DNA of 7,835 nucleotides from an uncultured Chloroflexota bacterium (GTDB taxonomy: Bacteria > Chloroflexota > Anaerolineae > Anaerolineales > Villigracilaceae): contig CAILWD010000316.1 of the NCBI GenBank assembly GCA_903837815.1, positions 1 to 7,835 on the forward strand, in the 5' to 3' direction. Below the pieces are notes generated by a model that saw only the letters and a program-made list of their open reading frames with translations, was not told where the DNA came from and searched no databases. Each line of letters starts with the position of its first letter. The stretch's first letter is position 1. The translations under genes were made by a program, and so were the position numbers. Shown one piece after another: positions 6,457 to 7,835 of this stretch.

Positions 6457-7835
6457 TTACGGCGCCCCTTGTATCATGAATGAGATGAAAAGAACCAGCA
6501 AAAGCAGGGTCCACATAATTCCGCCATCGCCTTCGAGGGTGGCGATCACAGCCTGGCTTGTCCTTCTGATGATGCGATACACCACCCACAGACTGCCGTA
6601 TGCAGTGGACAAGCCCGAAGCAGCCGGGCCGCTGATCCAGTGTGCGCGGATGGGGTTGAGGATGCGTGTTCGGGGCGTTGCCCAGACCAAGCCCGCGGCG
6701 AGCAGGGAAGTGACCAGAGCCTGCAACCATGCGCCGACTTGAAGCGCGCCATGCCAGCCGACCAATCCCAGAAGGAGTTGGAAAAAGACGAGCAAAATGA
6801 TACCCGCGGGATAAATCTTGTTTGCCCATCCCGGCTGCGATTCCATTGGCGTACGGCTTCCCATGCGCAATACCTGGCGCACAAACCCGGCCATTAGCAG
6901 GGACTGTGCAACAATCACGAACGGTACGAAATATCCCAGACTGCCAAGCCATGCGCTCGCGGTCAACGAAAATGGCAGGGAGGAAAGACTCCACACGCCG
7001 ATGAGTAGTGCGCGATCCACCCATATTTGTTGCGCTGAAGCAAGGAAAAGCGAGCCGCCAACCAGGATTAATGCGCAGCCCCACGCGACCACACCGGGCG
7101 GATTCCCGCTGAGCGCGGAAATCGTCGCAAGCGCCGCAAGGCTGATGACCCAATATGGGCGCCCCGTTAACTCGTCGGGCGCGCGCAGCCACATCCATCC
7201 GCTGTACAAGGCCGCAAGGGTTGCAAGTCCCATCAATGGCGGTGTCAGGGCGGAGCTCAAACCTGCGGGTGAGACGTGCGCCAACAGAGCCAGGCTTGAT
7301 ATTGCCGAAACCAGGCGCAGCGAAGTGCCGATACCCCGCCTGAGGTTCGCTTCGGATGAGTAGGGAAGGTGAAGGGGCAGCACACCCAGCCGCAGTCCGG
7401 CCGCGATGACAAGGTACAGTCCCGAACCCGACATGGATTCAAACTCAAAAGTGTTTCCCCCGGCCAGGCTGGTGATGTTCGCCCACAACAATAACCCGCT
7501 GCCAAGCGCTCGTGTGGAAAAGGAAACAACGATTTTTTCGTTATTCGCTTCACCTTGTACTGAGCGCAATTGCGTGACGAGTTCGGCCAAATCCAACGCG
7601 CTCCAGACCAGCAGCAGGGTTAGTGGGTTGCCGGAGGTCACAGCCAGCAGGCCAATTCCGCCGATGGCAAAAGTCCCAGCCCAGGTAAATGAGTTGGTGA
7701 TTTGGGAGCGTGTGATGGCGGTCAGCAGGATGGTGAGTGTGAGTGCGGTAATGCTCAAGGCAAGCGGCAGGGCGGTGGTGTTTGCCCGGAAAAGCAGCGG
7801 GGTTATGAATACGCTTTGCGGCTGCCATGCGGGCA
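6457..7835 (-). CDS. Divergent proton-conducting transporter-like membrane subunit (NuoL/M/N or HyfD type), N-terminus beyond the window
   Basis: The frame is open from the right edge (first full codon 7833) and gives 458 residues ending at the TAA at 6457-6459. The gene is 5'-truncated; a TTG at 7758 is in frame but unlikely to be the start, because membrane-protein-like sequence continues before it. It has about 12-13 hydrophobic segments. Family features, in residues of this fragment: a TM4-TM5 region SGNPLTLLLVWSALDLAEL (67-85) with WS where WE is usual; a TM7 region AAGLRLGVLPLHLP (144-157) with Arg148 at the pumping-Lys position and His155 kept; a degenerate TM11-12 region LSSLPFSLTASAWLGSLGYF (283-302) without the usual Lys or Glu. 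The C-terminus has a helix-like basic stretch (YRIIRRTSQAVIATL), the motif LEGDGGIMW (433-441) and a final membrane helix. It precedes the HyfE-like gene by 2 nt. The order fits hyfD-E-F, but sequence similarity is low and the subunit type is uncertain. Confidence 0.8.
   Translation of the reverse strand, partial: PAWQPQSVFITPLLFRANTTALPLALSITALTLTILLTAITRSQITNSFTWAGTFAIGGIGLLAVTSGNPLTLLLVWSALDLAELVTQLRSVQGEANNEKIVVSFSTRALGSGLLLWANITSLAGGNTFEFESMSGSGLYLVIAAGLRLGVLPLHLPYSSEANLRRGIGTSLRLVSAISSLALLAHVSPAGLSSALTPPLMGLATLAALYSGWMWLRAPDELTGRPYWVISLAALATISALSGNPPGVVAWGCALILVGGSLFLASAQQIWVDRALLIGVWSLSSLPFSLTASAWLGSLGYFVPFVIVAQSLLMAGFVRQVLRMGSRTPMESQPGWANKIYPAGIILLVFFQLLLGLVGWHGALQVGAWLQALVTSLLAAGLVWATPRTRILNPIRAHWISGPAASGLSTAYGSLWVVYRIIRRTSQAVIATLEGDGGIMWTLLLLVLFISFMIQGAP
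6465..6470 (-). promoter_or_regulatory. Ribosome binding site for the HyfE-like gene
   Basis: AAGGGG lies about 10 nt upstream of the ATG at 6454, within the last codons of the preceding transporter-like gene. The spacing is slightly long but usable. It supports the ATG at 6454 over the open frame that continues further upstream as a shadow. Confidence 0.5.

Noticed and set aside
6455..7198. N-terminal extension of the HyfE-like gene by 248 residues
   Set aside because: It is an out-of-frame reading of the upstream transporter-like gene. Membrane-like sequence begins only at the ATG at 6454.
7756..7758. TTG start for the right-edge transporter-like gene
   Set aside because: The same frame stays open to the window edge with plausible subunit sequence (residues such as FITPLLFRANTTALPLAL), so the gene is better described as 5'-truncated.

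Overview
All six genes in this window lie on the minus strand, so transcription runs from the right end to the left end. They are packed with 4-nt overlaps or gaps of up to about 60 nt, and no stretch over 300 bases lacks a gene. The moderate-to-high GC, the presence of SelB and the style of the membrane genes would fit an anaerobic or facultative bacterium. My guess is Chloroflexota (Anaerolineae-like), but that is low-confidence inference because no marker gene is present.

Right half (4449-7835): a translationally coupled membrane module of three genes. In transcription order these are a divergent NuoL/M/N-type (antiporter-like) subunit cut by the window's right edge, a 203-aa HyfE/NuoK-like subunit, and a second 465-aa antiporter-like subunit. 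The order matches hyfD-hyfE-hyfF of hydrogenase-4 / energy-converting hydrogenase membrane arms. No catalytic, Fe-S or quinone-site subunit follows on the left side, so any would have to lie upstream or elsewhere. By hand alignment, all three proteins have lost or changed the charged residues that normally carry protons: the TM5 Glu, the TM7 Lys and the second Glu of NuoK. This is the most unusual signal in the window.

Left half (1-4430): a second transcription unit that appears to start from a perfect extended -10 promoter (TGCTATAAT) in the gap after the membrane module. It encodes a 396-aa soluble coiled-coil protein of unknown function, then SelB (the selenocysteine-specific elongation factor). 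A membrane-anchored sensor with two PAS domains follows and runs off the left edge before its output domain. The sensor starts 7 nt after the selB stop, and its ribosome binding site overlaps that stop codon. SelB implies the organism makes selenoproteins. selA, selD, a tRNA-Sec gene and any selenoprotein are absent from the window.

The two units may be functionally related, since hydrogenase-4-type complexes often pair with selenocysteine-containing formate dehydrogenases. The sequence itself shows only adjacency.
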